From NCBI GenBank assembly GCA_001295865.1, contig LJHW01000008.1, forward strand, positions 79,600-143,599: a stretch of 64,000 nt of DNA. The letters run 5' to 3'. A program made the translations under genes and the position numbers. Positions 42,728 through 52,458 of this stretch are shown here, piece by piece. This DNA is from a beta proteobacterium AAP65 (GTDB lineage: Bacteria; Pseudomonadota; Gammaproteobacteria; Burkholderiales; Burkholderiaceae_C). How positions within the stretch are numbered: the stretch's first letter is position 1; each line of letters starts with the position of its first letter. Under the pieces are notes generated by a model. It was given only the letters and a program-made list of their open reading frames with translations, was not told the origin of the DNA and ran no database searches.

Positions 42728-45265
42728 TTGAATCAAAGTCCGACGAAAGCCGCGCGGTTTGCGCTCCGTGGGGTGGCGCTGGCCGCTGCCTGCCTGTGGG
42801 CCACGCATGCCTCGGCCTTGGGCCTGGGCCGGCTGAGCGTCACATCCGCCCTGGGTGAAACGCTGCGGGCGGAGATCGAAGTCACGAGCATCACGCCCGA
42901 AGAGGCGTCGTCCTTGCAGTTGCGCGTGGCGCCGTCCGAGGCTTTCCGAGCCGCGGGCGTCGACTACAACGCCGTGCTGCCCTCAGCCACGGTCACGCTC
43001 GTGCGCCGGCCCGATGGCCGCTCTGTGGTGCGCATCACCAGCGACCGCGCGGTGCTCGAGCCCTTCGTTGACGTGATCATCGAGGCCACCTGGACCAGTG
43101 GTCGCCTGGTGCGCGAATACACCATGCTCTTCGACCCGCCGAGCGCGCGCCAGGCGCAGGCGGCCCCGGCGGCGCCGGCGACGGCACCGGTGATGACGCC
43201 CGCGCCGACGCCCGCTCCGCAAGCGGCTGCCCCGGCCGCAACGCCCGCGCCGGTGCGCACCACGCCACGTGCGCCAGCGCCTGTGGAGCCGCCACGGCCG
43301 CCGGTGGCCGGCGCTGCGCCCGCCGCCACGGCCGCGCCCAACGAGGTGAAAGTGCGCCCAGGCGATTCGCTGTCGCGCATCGCCTCGCGCACGCAGCGCC
43401 CCGGGGTTTCGCTCGACCAGATGCTGGTCTCGCTGTTCCGCGGCAACCCGCAGGCCTTCAGCGGCGACAACATGAACCGGCTGAAGTCGGGCGCGGTGCT
43501 TTCGGTGCCGTCCACCGAACAGGCGGGCGCCATTTCAGCGGCCGAGGCGCGGGAGGTCATCCAGGCGCAGAGCGCCGATTTCGCCGCCTACCGCCAGCGC
43601 CTGGCCAGCGGCACCAACACCGAAGCCGGTGCCGCTGCTGGCCGCCAAGCCGGCGGCCAGGTGCAGACGCAGGTGGACGACCGCAAGACCGCCGCCGCGC
43701 CCACGCCCGACCGCCTCAAGCTCAGCCAGGGCGGTGTGAAGGCTTCGGCCCCCGAGGCGCGTGCGTCCACCGAAACCCAGAAGCGCGACGAAGCGGCCCG
43801 CTTGGCCGAACTGGCGCGCAATGTCGAAGAACTCAAACGTCTGCAGGGCGCGGCGGCCACCACGGGCCCGGCGCCCGCAGCCCCGGTCGCAGCGCCTGCG
43901 CCTGCGCCGGCCGTGGTGCCTGCACCGACCGTGACGGCCGCGGCGCCGGCCCCTGCTGCTGCGCCTGCGCCTGCGCCCGCGCCCCAGCCGCCGGCTGCCG
44001 CACCGGCGCCCGCCCCAGCGCCCGCCCCCGCCGAGGGCGGTGGCTTCCTCGACAGCCTGCTCGACAACAACTCGCTGCTGCTGCCGGGTGCCGGCGTGCT
44101 GGTGGCCTTGCTGGCCGGCCTGGGGCTGTACCGCCTGCGCTCGCGCCGCAAGCCGGCAGGCGAGACTTCGTTCCTGGAAAGCCGCCTGCAGCCCGATTCT
44201 TTCTTCGGCGCCAGCGGCGGCCAGCGCATCGACACGCGCGATGCGGCGGCTTCGTCGAACTCGTCGATGAGCTACTCGCTGAGCCAGCTCGATGCCATCG
44301 GCGATGTCGACCCTGTGGCCGAGGCCGATGTCTATCTCGCCTACGGCCGCGACCTGCAGGCCGAAGAGATCCTCAAGGAAGCCATGCGCGCCACGCCCGA
44401 GCGCATGGCCATCCGCAGCAAGCTGCTGGAGGTCTACGCCAAGCGCCGCGATATCAAGGCCTTCGAACTGCTGGCCACGCAACTCTTCAACCTCACGCAT
44501 GGCGAAGGTGAAGACTGGCAGAAGGCGCAAGAGCTCGGCCGCGGCATCGACCCCGAGAACGTGCTCTACGCACCGGGCGGCCAGCCTGAAGAGGTGCGGG
44601 CGGCGGGCGGCGTGATGATGCCCGACGCGCTGGGCGCGTCGACGCAGCCCTACACGGCCCCGCCCACGCCACCGGCCTTCGAGCCGGCCGTGGACGCCAC
44701 GCTCGATTCGCAGCTCGATTCGCGCCTGGACACCAGTGCCGGGCTCGACCTCGACCTCGGCTTCGACATGCCCGAGACGCCCGCGCCGGCCCCGGCGCAG
44801 ACGCCCATCACAGAAACCACGCAGCCCTTCACCACGGCCGCGCAGATGGGGGGCGACGACGGCCTCGATTTCAGCCTCGAGCCGGCCGACGAACCCAAGA
44901 CCGTGCCGGTGCAGCGCAACGTCGCGCCGGCGCCGGCCGACGACGGGCTTGATTTCGACCTCGGTGCGCTGAGCGACGAGCCGGTGACCATCGCGCTCAA
45001 GCCGCCGGCGCCGGCGCCGGCCGATGGCACGCTGGACTTCGGCGAGTTCTCCATCGGTGGCGAGGCGCTCACCCCGCCCGACACCGCCGAAGCGGCCGCC
45101 ACCGACGACGCCAACGACCCGCTGGCGCGCAAGCTGGAACTGGCCGAAGAGTTCCGCCAGATCGGCGATCTGGAGGGCGCGCGCGACCTGCTCGAAGAGG
45201 TGGTGGCCAAGGGCGCCGGCCCGCTGCAGGCCAAGGCCCAGGGCATGCTCGACAAGCTGATGTGA
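42728..45265 (+). CDS. fimV: FimV-family peptidoglycan-binding inner-membrane protein
   Basis: A large acidic protein of 845 residues. It has a signal peptide (ALRGVALAAACLWATHASA), then the FimV N-terminal LGLGRLSVTSALGETLRAEIEVTSI, an Ala/Pro linker, and a LysM peptidoglycan-binding motif (VKVRPGDSLSRIASRTQRPG, about residues 208-262). A coiled/Ala-Pro-rich stretch and one membrane helix (LLLPGAGVLVALLAGLGLY, about 446-470) follow. The cytoplasmic tail is acidic and ends in the conserved TPR-like LARKLELAEEFRQIGDLEGARDLLEEVV. FimV supports type IV pili and polar organisation in Pseudomonas. The start is chosen as TTG 42728 because GGGGGA lies 5 nt upstream and it gives a clean signal peptide; a GTG at 42695 is the alternative. 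Confidence 0.9.
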   Translation: MNQSPTKAARFALRGVALAAACLWATHASALGLGRLSVTSALGETLRAEIEVTSITPEEASSLQLRVAPSEAFRAAGVDYNAVLPSATVTLVRRPDGRSVVRITSDRAVLEPFVDVIIEATWTSGRLVREYTMLFDPPSARQAQAAPAAPATAPVMTPAPTPAPQAAAPAATPAPVRTTPRAPAPVEPPRPPVAGAAPAATAAPNEVKVRPGDSLSRIASRTQRPGVSLDQMLVSLFRGNPQAFSGDNMNRLKSGAVLSVPSTEQAGAISAAEAREVIQAQSADFAAYRQRLASGTNTEAGAAAGRQAGGQVQTQVDDRKTAAAPTPDRLKLSQGGVKASAPEARASTETQKRDEAARLAELARNVEELKRLQGAAATTGPAPAAPVAAPAPAPAVVPAPTVTAAAPAPAAAPAPAPAPQPPAAAPAPAPAPAPAEGGGFLDSLLDNNSLLLPGAGVLVALLAGLGLYRLRSRRKPAGETSFLESRLQPDSFFGASGGQRIDTRDAAASSNSSMSYSLSQLDAIGDVDPVAEADVYLAYGRDLQAEEILKEAMRATPERMAIRSKLLEVYAKRRDIKAFELLATQLFNLTHGEGEDWQKAQELGRGIDPENVLYAPGGQPEEVRAAGGVMMPDALGASTQPYTAPPTPPAFEPAVDATLDSQLDSRLDTSAGLDLDLGFDMPETPAPAPAQTPITETTQPFTTAAQMGGDDGLDFSLEPADEPKTVPVQRNVAPAPADDGLDFDLGALSDEPVTIALKPPAPAPADGTLDFGEFSIGGEALTPPDTAEAAATDDANDPLARKLELAEEFRQIGDLEGARDLLEEVVAKGAGPLQAKAQGMLDKLM

Positions 45266-45299
45266 ACCTGCGCCTCCGCCAACGCGGGGGCGCCGCTTG

Positions 45300-46082
45300 A
45301 TGCGCATCGCACTCGGCATCGGCTACCGCGGCCAGCGTTATCACGGCTGGCAATCCCAGCCGGACGGCCGCACCGTCCAGGACGAGCTGGAACTGGCGCT
45401 CTCGGCCTTTGTCACGCGGCCTGTCGACACCGTCTGCGCTGGCCGCACCGATGCCGGTGTGCACGGCCTGAACCAGGTCGTGCACCTCGACACCGACGTC
45501 GATCGCCCGGCCTTCTCGTGGGTGCGCGGCACCAACCGCTACCTGCCGGCCGACATCGCCGTGCAATGGGCGCAGCCGGTGCCCGACAGCTTCCACGCGC
45601 GCAACAGTGCGCGCGGTCGCCGCTACCGCTTCGTGCTGCTGGAATCGCCCGTGCGCCCCGCGCTGGAGCAGGGCCTGGTGGGCTGGGTCTTCAGGCCGCT
45701 GGACGGCGAGGCCATGCGCAGCGCCGCCGCTGCGCTGATCGGCACGCACGACTTCACCAGCTTCCGCGCCGCGAACTGCCAAAGCCCGACGCCAGTGAAA
45801 ACGCTGCGGGCCATCGAGATCCGCCGGCGCGGCGCCTACTGGTCCTTCGAGTTCGACGCCAACGCCTTCCTGTACCACATGGTGCGCAACATCATGGGTT
45901 GCCTCGTGGCGGTGGGGCAAGGCCGCCAAAGCCCGGGCTGGATGGTCGAGGTGCTGGCCGCGCGTTGCCGCGACGCTGCCGCGCCCACCTTCCCCCCCGA
46001 CGGGCTGTACTTCGTGGGGCCGTACTACGATGAGGCGCTGCGCATTCCCGCGCACACGCCAGCAGCCGATTGGCTGCCCTGA
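45300..46082 (+). CDS. truA: tRNA pseudouridine(38-40) synthase
   Basis: A 260-residue enzyme that isomerises uridines 38-40 of the tRNA anticodon stem. The catalytic Asp51 lies in CAGRTDAGVHGLNQVVH. The start MRIALGIGYRGQRYHGWQSQPDGRTVQDEL and the later YRFVLLESPVRPAL and MVRNIMGCLVAVGQGR are typical. A TTG at 45297 is in frame but the ATG at 45300 is preferred. It lies 34 nt after fimV and ends 8 nt before the chosen trpF start. Confidence 0.96.
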   Translation: MRIALGIGYRGQRYHGWQSQPDGRTVQDELELALSAFVTRPVDTVCAGRTDAGVHGLNQVVHLDTDVDRPAFSWVRGTNRYLPADIAVQWAQPVPDSFHARNSARGRRYRFVLLESPVRPALEQGLVGWVFRPLDGEAMRSAAAALIGTHDFTSFRAANCQSPTPVKTLRAIEIRRRGAYWSFEFDANAFLYHMVRNIMGCLVAVGQGRQSPGWMVEVLAARCRDAAAPTFPPDGLYFVGPYYDEALRIPAHTPAADWLP

Positions 46083-46090
46083 AAGTCACC

Positions 46091-46762
46091 GTGCCCCGCA
46101 CCCGCATCAAGATCTGTGGCCTCACGCGCGAGGCCGATGTCGACGAGGCCCTGGAGGCCGGCGCCGATGCGCTGGGCTTCGTGCTGTACCCGAAAAGCGC
46201 GCGCCATGTGACGCTGGCGCGCGCCGCTGAGCTGGTTGCCCGCATGCCGCCTTTCGTGACGCCCGTGCTGCTGCTGGTGAACGCCTCGCCGCACGACGTG
46301 CGCCTGGCCACCGAGGCGCTGCCTCAGGCTCTGCTGCAGTTCCACGGCGATGAAACGCCTGCGCAGTGCGAGGCTGCGGGTGTGCCCTACCTGCGTGCCG
46401 CGCGGATTGGTGCCGACGGTCTGGTCGCCCACCCCCACGAGGGCAAGGCGCAGACCGCTTTGTTAGACTTCGCCCAGCTGTTTTCCAGCGCACAGGCCCT
46501 GCTGCTCGACGCCCACGTCGAGGGTTTCGGTGGGGGCGGGAAGGTTTTCGATTGGTCACAGATTCCACCAAGCGTGCCCCTTCCGGTCGTTTTGTCTGGT
46601 GGGTTGAATCCTGCCAACGTGACCGATGGGGTGTTGAGCGTCCGGCCTTGGGCCGTTGACGTGAGCACCGGCGTGGAAATCAGCAAGGGCGTCAAGAGCG
46701 GCCCGCTGATGCGCCGGTTCTGCAAGGCGGTGCGCGAAGCCGACGACCGGCTCGGCACCTGA
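46091..46762 (+). CDS. trpF: Phosphoribosylanthranilate isomerase
   Basis: A 223-residue TIM-barrel enzyme that converts N-(5'-phosphoribosyl)-anthranilate into the deoxyribulose form in tryptophan synthesis. It has RIKICGLTREADVDEALEAGADALGFV with the catalytic Cys, the phosphate-binding VLSGGLNPANV and the final VDVSTGVEISKGVKS. The start is uncertain: GTG at 46091 (VPRTRIKICGL) or TTG at 46070, which would overlap the truA stop by 13 nt. truA-trpF adjacency is common in this order. trpB follows 51 nt downstream. Confidence 0.95.
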   Translation: MPRTRIKICGLTREADVDEALEAGADALGFVLYPKSARHVTLARAAELVARMPPFVTPVLLLVNASPHDVRLATEALPQALLQFHGDETPAQCEAAGVPYLRAARIGADGLVAHPHEGKAQTALLDFAQLFSSAQALLLDAHVEGFGGGGKVFDWSQIPPSVPLPVVLSGGLNPANVTDGVLSVRPWAVDVSTGVEISKGVKSGPLMRRFCKAVREADDRLGT

Positions 46763-46813
46763 CCCGGCCTGCTGGCGCTGTGCGCGCCGCGGCCACAGCC
46801 AAGGAATCACCCC

Positions 46814-48088
46814 ATGTTGAACTACCAGCAGCCCGACGCCCGCGGGCGCTTCGGCCCCGTTGCCGGCCCGGCCACCAGCAACTACTACGGCGGCACCTTC
46901 GTCTCCGAGACGCTCATCCACGCGCTTCGTGAACTGGAGCAGTCCTACGCGAAGTACCGCGACGACCCCGAGTTCGTCGCCGAATTCCGCCACGAGCTGA
47001 AGCACTTCGTCGGCCGGCCGAGCCCGATTTACCACGCCGCCCGTTTGAGCCGCGAGATCGGCGGCGCGCAGATTCACCTGAAGCGCGAAGACCTCAACCA
47101 CACCGGCGCGCACAAGGTGAACAACACCATCGGCCAGGCCTTGCTGGCCCGCCGCATGGGCAAGCCGCGCGTGATCGCCGAAACCGGTGCGGGCCAGCAC
47201 GGTGTGGCCACGGCCACCATCTGCGCGCGCTATGGCATGGAGTGCGTGGTCTACATGGGCAGCGAGGACGTCAAGCGCCAGAGCCCCAACGTCTACCGCA
47301 TGCACCTGCTGGGCGCCAAGGTGGTGCCGGTTGAGAGCGGCAGCAAGACGCTGAAGGACGCGCTGAACGAAGCGCTGCGCGACTGGGTGACGAACGTCGA
47401 GAACACCTTCTACATCATCGGCACCGTGGCCGGCCCGCACCCCTACCCGATGATGGTGCGTGACTTCCAGAGCGTGATTGGCGACGAATGCCTGACGCAG
47501 ATGCCCGAACAGATCGGCCGGCAGCCCGATGCCGTCATCGCCTGCGTGGGCGGCGGCAGCAACGCCATGGGCATGTTCTACCCCTACATCCCGCACGAAG
47601 GCACGCGTTTGATCGGCGTGGAAGCGGCGGGTGAGGGCATCGCCAGCGGCAAACACGCGGCCAGCCTCTCGGCCGGCACCCCGGGCGTGCTGCACGGCAA
47701 CCGCACCTACCTGCTGCAAGACGCCAACGGCCAGATCACCGAGACGCACAGCATCAGCGCAGGCCTCGACTACCCCGGCGTCGGCCCCGAGCACGCCTAC
47801 CTCAAGGACATCGGTCGCGCCGAGTACGTGGGCGTGACGGACACCGAAGCGCTCTCGGCCTTCCACCGCCTGTGCCGCACCGAAGGCATCATTCCCGCGC
47901 TGGAGAGCAGCCATGCCGTGGCCCATGCGATGAAGCTGGCCGCCACCATGCGCCCCGACCAGCACCTGCTCGTGAACCTGAGCGGCCGTGGCGACAAGGA
48001 CATCGGCACCGTCGCCGACCTCACCGGCGCCGAGTTCTACTGCCGCCCCAGCTGCCGCGGCCAGAGCGTGAAGGGCGGTGTCGCATGA
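46814..48088 (+). CDS. trpB: Tryptophan synthase beta subunit
   Basis: A 424-residue PLP enzyme that condenses indole with serine. The Schiff-base Lys101 is in [16 protein letters not shown], and the phosphate loop [10 protein letters not shown] is intact. Its C-terminal [20 protein letters not shown] is typical. The stop overlaps trpA (ATGA), as expected for subunits of one complex. The C-terminal extension past DIGTVADL is about 20 residues longer than in E. coli (ends in [10 protein letters not shown]). Confidence 0.97.
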   Translation: MLNYQQPDARGRFGPVAGPATSNYYGGTFVSETLIHALRELEQSYAKYRDDPEFVAEFRHELKHFVGRPSPIYHAARLSREIGGAQIHLKREDLNHTGAHKVNNTIGQALLARRMGKPRVIAETGAGQHGVATATICARYGMECVVYMGSEDVKRQSPNVYRMHLLGAKVVPVESGSKTLKDALNEALRDWVTNVENTFYIIGTVAGPHPYPMMVRDFQSVIGDECLTQMPEQIGRQPDAVIACVGGGSNAMGMFYPYIPHEGTRLIGVEAAGEGIASGKHAASLSAGTPGVLHGNRTYLLQDANGQITETHSISAGLDYPGVGPEHAYLKDIGRAEYVGVTDTEALSAFHRLCRTEGIIPALESSHAVAHAMKLAATMRPDQHLLVNLSGRGDKDIGTVADLTGAEFYCRPSCRGQSVKGGVA

Positions 48089-48894
48089 GCCGCATCCCAG
48101 AAATCATGGCCGCCTTGAAGGCCCAGGGCCGCCCGGCGCTCATCCCCTACGTCACCGCCGGTGACCCCTACGCCGACCTCACGCCGCAGATCATGCTGGC
48201 GCTGGCCGAGGGCGGCGCCGACATCATCGAGCTGGGCGTGCCCTTCAGCGACCCGATGGCCGACGGCCCCGTCATCCAGAAGGCCAGCGAACGTGCGCTT
48301 GCCCGCGGCATCGGCGCCACGCAGGTGCTGGACATGGTGCGCACCTTCCGCCGCAGCAACAGCACCACGCCCGTGGTGCTGATGGGCTACGCCAACCCGG
48401 TGGAGGCGTACGACCACCGCCACGGCCCCGGCCGCTTCATCACCGATGCGCGCGAGGCGGGCGTGGACGGCCTGCTGGTGGTGGACTACCCGCCGGAGGA
48501 GTGCGAGGGCTTCGCCGAGCAGCTCAAGGCCGCCGGCCTGGATCTGATCTTCCTCCTGGCACCCACCAGCACCGAAGACCGCATGGCGCAGGTGGGCCGC
48601 ATCGCCAGCGGCTACGTCTACTACGTGTCGCTCAAGGGCGTGACGGGCGCCGGCCACCTGGACACCGATGCCGTGGCCGAGATGCTGCCGCGCATCCGCC
48701 GCCACGTGAGCGTGCCGGTGGGCGTGGGTTTCGGCATCCGCGACGCCGCCACGGCGAAGGCCGTGGGCGCGGTGGCCGACGCGGTGGTCATCGGCTCCCG
48801 GCTGATCCAGATTCTGGAAACCCAGACGCGCGACAATGCGCCCTTGGCAGCGCGCGCCTTCATGGCGGAGATCCGCGCGGCCCTGGACGTTTAA
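48085..48894 (+). CDS. trpA: Tryptophan synthase alpha subunit
   Basis: A 269-residue TIM barrel that cleaves indoleglycerol phosphate and channels indole to TrpB. The catalytic Glu49 ([12 protein letters not shown]) and Asp60 (MADGP) are present, together with [11 protein letters not shown] and VGFGIRD phosphate-binding loops. It overlaps trpB by ATGA and precedes accD by 12 nt. No trpE, trpG, trpD or trpC is in the window, so the trp genes are split, as is usual in Burkholderiales. Confidence 0.97.
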   Translation: MSRIPEIMAALKAQGRPALIPYVTAGDPYADLTPQIMLALAEGGADIIELGVPFSDPMADGPVIQKASERALARGIGATQVLDMVRTFRRSNSTTPVVLMGYANPVEAYDHRHGPGRFITDAREAGVDGLLVVDYPPEECEGFAEQLKAAGLDLIFLLAPTSTEDRMAQVGRIASGYVYYVSLKGVTGAGHLDTDAVAEMLPRIRRHVSVPVGVGFGIRDAATAKAVGAVADAVVIGSRLIQILETQTRDNAPLAARAFMAEIRAALDV

Positions 48895-48906
48895 GGAGCT
48901 GCCCGC

Positions 48907-49779
48907 ATGAGTTGGCTTGAGAAACTGCTGCCCCCGAAGATCCAGCCCACCGACCCGGCCGAGCGCCGTGTCGTGCCCGAGGGGCTGTGGATCAAATGCC
49001 CCTCGTGCGAGACGGTGCTCTACAAGACCGACCTGGAGCAGAACCTCAACGTCTGCCCCAAGTGCGACCACCACCACCGCATCGGCGCACGCGCGCGGCT
49101 GGATGCTTTCCTCGACCCCGAGGGCCGCTGGGAGATCGGGCAGGAGGTGATGCCCGTCGACGCGCTGAAGTTCAAGGACAGCAAGAAGTACCCGCAGCGC
49201 CTGAAAGCCGCGCTGGAAGCCACCGGCGAAACCGATGCACTGGTGGTGGTGGGCGGCGCCGTGATGAGCGTGCCCGTGGTGGCCGCCTGCTTCGAGTTCG
49301 AGTTCATGGGCGGCAGCATGGGTAGCGTGGTGGGCGAACGCTTCGCCCGCGGCGTGGAAGCCGCGCTGGAGCAGAAGGTGCCTTTCGTGAGCTTCACCGC
49401 CACGGGCGGCGCGCGCATGCAGGAAGGCCTGCTGAGCCTGCTGCAGATGGCCAAGACCAACGCTGCGCTCACGCGCCTGGCCAAGGCGAAGCTGCCCTAC
49501 ATCAGCGTGCTGACCGACCCCACCATGGGCGGCGTCTCGGCCAGTTTCGCTTTCGTGGGCGACGTGGTGATTGCCGAGCCGCGTGCGTTGATCGGTTTTG
49601 CCGGCCCGCGCGTGATCGAGAACACCGTGCGCGAAAAGCTGCCCGAGGGCTTCCAGCGCGCCGAGTTCCTGCGCGACAAGGGCGCGCTGGACATGATCAT
49701 CGACCGCCGGCAGATGCGCGCAACGGTCGCGCGTCTCTTGGCCTTGTTGCAGCGCCAAAGCGCTGACGCCGTCGCTTGA
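48907..49779 (+). CDS. accD: Acetyl-CoA carboxylase carboxyltransferase beta subunit
   Basis: A 290-residue subunit of acetyl-CoA carboxylase that makes malonyl-CoA for fatty acid synthesis. The N-terminal zinc finger CPSC...CPKC (Cys31, Cys34, Cys50, Cys53) and the crotonase body with [22 protein letters not shown] and [14 protein letters not shown] are complete. It follows trpA by 12 nt and overlaps the TTG start of folC (TTGA). The accA partner is not in the window. It is distinct from pccB at 23.5 kb, which lacks the zinc finger. Confidence 0.97.
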   Translation: MSWLEKLLPPKIQPTDPAERRVVPEGLWIKCPSCETVLYKTDLEQNLNVCPKCDHHHRIGARARLDAFLDPEGRWEIGQEVMPVDALKFKDSKKYPQRLKAALEATGETDALVVVGGAVMSVPVVAACFEFEFMGGSMGSVVGERFARGVEAALEQKVPFVSFTATGGARMQEGLLSLLQMAKTNAALTRLAKAKLPYISVLTDPTMGGVSASFAFVGDVVIAEPRALIGFAGPRVIENTVREKLPEGFQRAEFLRDKGALDMIIDRRQMRATVARLLALLQRQSADAVA

Positions 49780-51080
49780 GTTCCCTGGTGACCCTGGGGG
49801 ACTGGCTCGCGCACTGCGCGGCCATGCACCCCAAGACCATGGACCTGTCGCTGGAGCGCACCGCCGAGGTGGCGCGCCGGCTCGACATCCGTTTTTCGGC
49901 GCCCGTGATCACCGTGGCCGGCACCAACGGCAAGGGCAGCACCTGCGCAATGCTGGAGAGCATTGCGCGCCACGCCGGCTACCGCACCGGGCTGTACCAG
50001 AAGCCCGAACTCGTGCACTTCGAAGAGCGCTGCCGCCTGAACGGTGCGCCGGTGGCGGCCGACGACCTGGTGCCGCACTTCGCTGCGGTGGAGGCGGTGC
50101 GCGGCGACATCACGCTCACGCAGTTCGAGTTCAGCACACTGGCCATCGTGCGCCTGCTCTCGATGGCCGAGGTGGACGTCATCATCCTGGAGGTGGGACT
50201 GGGTGGCCGCTACGACAGCGTCAACGCTTTCGACACCGACTGCGCCGTCATCACCAGCATCGACCTCGACCACATGGAGTGGCTGGGCCCCGACCGCGAG
50301 AGCATCGGCCTGGAGAAGGCGCAGATCATGCGGCCCGGCAAGCCCTGCGTGGTGAGCGACCCGCTGCCGCCCGCCAGCGTGGTGACACACGGCGAAAACA
50401 TCGGCGCCGACCTGTGGCTGGTGGGGCGCGATTTCAACCACAGCGGCGACCGCCAGCAATGGGGCTGGGCCGGCCGCGGCCGCCGTTACCACGGCATGAG
50501 CTACCCCGCGCTGCGTGGCGCCAACCAGCTGCTGAACGCGGCCGGCGCCATCGCCGCTTTCGAGGCCCTGCGCGAGCGCCTGCCGGTCAACGCCCAGGCC
50601 ATCCGCACCGGGCTGGCGCTGGTGGAACTGCCGGGTCGCTTCCAGGTGGTGCCCGGCCAGCCGGCCCTGGTGCTGGACGTGGCACACAACCCGCAGGCCG
50701 TGGCCGCGCTGGCGCTCAACCTCGATGCGATGGGCTTTTTCCCGCGCACCCACGCCGTGTTCGGCGCCATGCGCGACAAGGACATTCCCGGCCTGCTGGC
50801 CAAGCTGGCGCCGCTGGTGGACGTGTGGCACTGCTGCACCTTGCCTACGGCCCGCGCTGCCACTGCCGACGAACTGGCCGCCAGCGTGCGCGAGGCCAGC
50901 GCCGGCCGCAGTGGCCTGCCGGTGGCGGTGCACACCCATGCCAGCCCCGCCGAGGGCCTGCGCGCCGCGGCGGCCGCGGCCGAGGCGGCAGACAGGATCG
51001 TGGTCTTCGGCTCTTTCTACACGGTGGGCGGTGTGCTGAAAGATGGCCTGCCCCGCCTGGGCGCAGCGCATGTGGCCTGA
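49776..51080 (+). CDS. folC: Dihydrofolate synthase/folylpolyglutamate synthase
   Basis: A 434-residue ATP-dependent ligase that adds glutamate to dihydropteroate and folates. It contains the P-loop [17 protein letters not shown], the Mg/omega-loop region [45 protein letters not shown], and the C-terminal [15 protein letters not shown] and [10 protein letters not shown]. The start TTG at 49776 overlaps the accD stop; GTG at 49788 is an alternative. accD-folC pairing is typical of proteobacteria. A SPOR-domain gene follows 16 nt downstream. Confidence 0.96.
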   Translation: MSSLVTLGDWLAHCAAMHPKTMDLSLERTAEVARRLDIRFSAPVITVAGTNGKGSTCAMLESIARHAGYRTGLYQKPELVHFEERCRLNGAPVAADDLVPHFAAVEAVRGDITLTQFEFSTLAIVRLLSMAEVDVIILEVGLGGRYDSVNAFDTDCAVITSIDLDHMEWLGPDRESIGLEKAQIMRPGKPCVVSDPLPPASVVTHGENIGADLWLVGRDFNHSGDRQQWGWAGRGRRYHGMSYPALRGANQLLNAAGAIAAFEALRERLPVNAQAIRTGLALVELPGRFQVVPGQPALVLDVAHNPQAVAALALNLDAMGFFPRTHAVFGAMRDKDIPGLLAKLAPLVDVWHCCTLPTARAATADELAASVREASAGRSGLPVAVHTHASPAEGLRAAAAAAEAADRIVVFGSFYTVGGVLKDGLPRLGAAHVA

Positions 51081-51096
51081 CCGGGACTGACGACCC

Positions 51097-51906
51097 ATGC
51101 GCCTGCCCTTCCTACGCGCCCAACCCGAGCCCGACGCGGCCCCCCCCGCGCGCAAGCGCAGCGACCGTGCCCGCGGCGCCTCGCCCGAGGCCGCTGCTTC
51201 CGATGTCAGCCTGGCGCGCACGCGGGCGCGCCAGCGGCTCGTCGGTGCGCTGGTGCTGCTGGCAACGGGTGTGGTGGGTTTCCCCCTGCTGTTCGAGACC
51301 CAACCGCGCCCGCTGCCGATGGACATTCCCATCCGCATGCCGGCCGGCGAGATGTCGGCGGCGCCCACAGGCCATGCGGCGCCAGCGCTGCGGCCCTTGC
51401 CCGTGACGGCCTTGCCACCCGATGCCGGCAGCGAGATCGAAGCGGCCGACCCGGCGGCCAGTGCGGCCACCCCACGCACGGCGGTACAGGCCGCGGCTTC
51501 GGCGCCTGTGGCCGCGGCCGTGCAGCAGCCGGTGCTGCCGGCGGCTGCCCCGCCTGCCGCGCTGGCGCGCGCTTCGGCGCCAGCCGTGGCGCCTGCTGCG
51601 CGGCCCGCGGCCACCACAGCGGATGGAGCCCGCGCCGCCGCGCTGTTGTCGGGCGCGGCCAGCGCACCGGCGGCGGCCGGGCGGTTTGTCGTGCAAGTGG
51701 GCGCCTATACCGACGCGCGCACGCTGCGCGAAGCCCGCAGCAAGGTCGAGAAGCTGGGCTTGCAGACTTACACCCAGGTGGTGGAGAACGACGCCGGCAA
51801 ACGCACGCGTGTGCGCCTGGGGCCCTACGCCACGCGTGACGAGGCCGAGGCCGCGGCGGCCAAGCTCAAGCGCGCGGGGCTGCCGGCGAACATCCTGGCC
51901 TTGTGA
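51097..51906 (+). CDS. SPOR-domain membrane protein
   Basis: A 269-residue cell-division-type protein. A short cytoplasmic basic region is followed by one membrane helix (RLVGALVLLATGVVGFPLLF, about 47-66), then a long Ala/Pro-rich periplasmic linker and a C-terminal SPOR domain (about 191-269: GRFVVQVGAYTDARTLREARSKVEKLGLQTYTQVVEN; TRVRLGPYATRDEAEAAAAKLKRAGL). SPOR domains bind denuded septal peptidoglycan. It is similar in design to DedD, whose gene also lies between folC and cvpA in E. coli, so the DedD role is likely. The stop overlaps the cvpA ATG (TGATG). Confidence 0.9.
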   Translation: MRLPFLRAQPEPDAAPPARKRSDRARGASPEAAASDVSLARTRARQRLVGALVLLATGVVGFPLLFETQPRPLPMDIPIRMPAGEMSAAPTGHAAPALRPLPVTALPPDAGSEIEAADPAASAATPRTAVQAAASAPVAAAVQQPVLPAAAPPAALARASAPAVAPAARPAATTADGARAAALLSGAASAPAAAGRFVVQVGAYTDARTLREARSKVEKLGLQTYTQVVENDAGKRTRVRLGPYATRDEAEAAAAKLKRAGLPANILAL

Positions 51907-52412
51907 TGGCGGTGCTGGACGCCCTGGCCTGGGTCGACTGGGTGCTGCTGGCCGTGCTGGCCGCGTCCGTCGTCATTGGCTTGGTTCGCGGTTTTGTCTT
52001 CGAGTGCCTGTCTTTGGCCGGCTGGGTGGTGGCCTGGTTCGCGGCCCAATGGGCGGCGCCCCACCTGGCCGTGAAACTGCCGGTGGGCACCCCGGGCTCA
52101 CCGCTCAACCTGGGCGCGGCCTTCCTGTTGGCCTTCGTGGGCGCGCTCATCGTGTGGGCGCTGCTGGCACGCCTGCTGCGCATGCTGATCCACGCCACGC
52201 CGCTCTCGGTGCCTGACCGCCTGCTCGGCGCAGGCTTCGGCGCGCTGCGCGGCGGCGTGCTTTTGCTGGCGCTCGCGACGGTGGTGCTGCTGACGCCGGC
52301 CGCACAATCGCAGGCTTGGCGTGCTTCGCACGGCGGGCCCTGGCTGTCGCAGGGCTTGTTGTGGCTCAAGCCGCTCTTGCCCGAGGCCGCTGCGCGCTTG
52401 TTGCCGGCCTGA
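51906..52412 (+). CDS. cvpA: CvpA family membrane protein
   Basis: A 168-residue inner-membrane protein with about four helices ([59 protein letters not shown]). The family is named after its need for colicin V production in E. coli and lies upstream of purF in many bacteria, as here. It affects purine and envelope-stress phenotypes, though the mechanism is uncertain. The first GTG at 51903 is also in frame; the ATG at 51906 overlaps the preceding stop. purF begins 46 nt downstream. Confidence 0.93.
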   Translation: MAVLDALAWVDWVLLAVLAASVVIGLVRGFVFECLSLAGWVVAWFAAQWAAPHLAVKLPVGTPGSPLNLGAAFLLAFVGALIVWALLARLLRMLIHATPLSVPDRLLGAGFGALRGGVLLLALATVVLLTPAAQSQAWRASHGGPWLSQGLLWLKPLLPEAAARLLPA

Positions 52413-52458
52413 AACGCCCCATCTCCGCTCTCTCTCGCTAGCCAGGACACCCAACACC

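Noticed and set aside
43140..44040. Ala/Pro-rich repeats in fimV as a possible repeat element
   Set aside because: They are low-complexity linker codons of the protein, with no regular unit or spacer.
43535..45319. 594-residue antisense frame over fimV
   Set aside because: The sense frame has the FimV signal peptide, LysM and C-terminal TPR. The antisense is an Arg/Gly/His-rich shadow.
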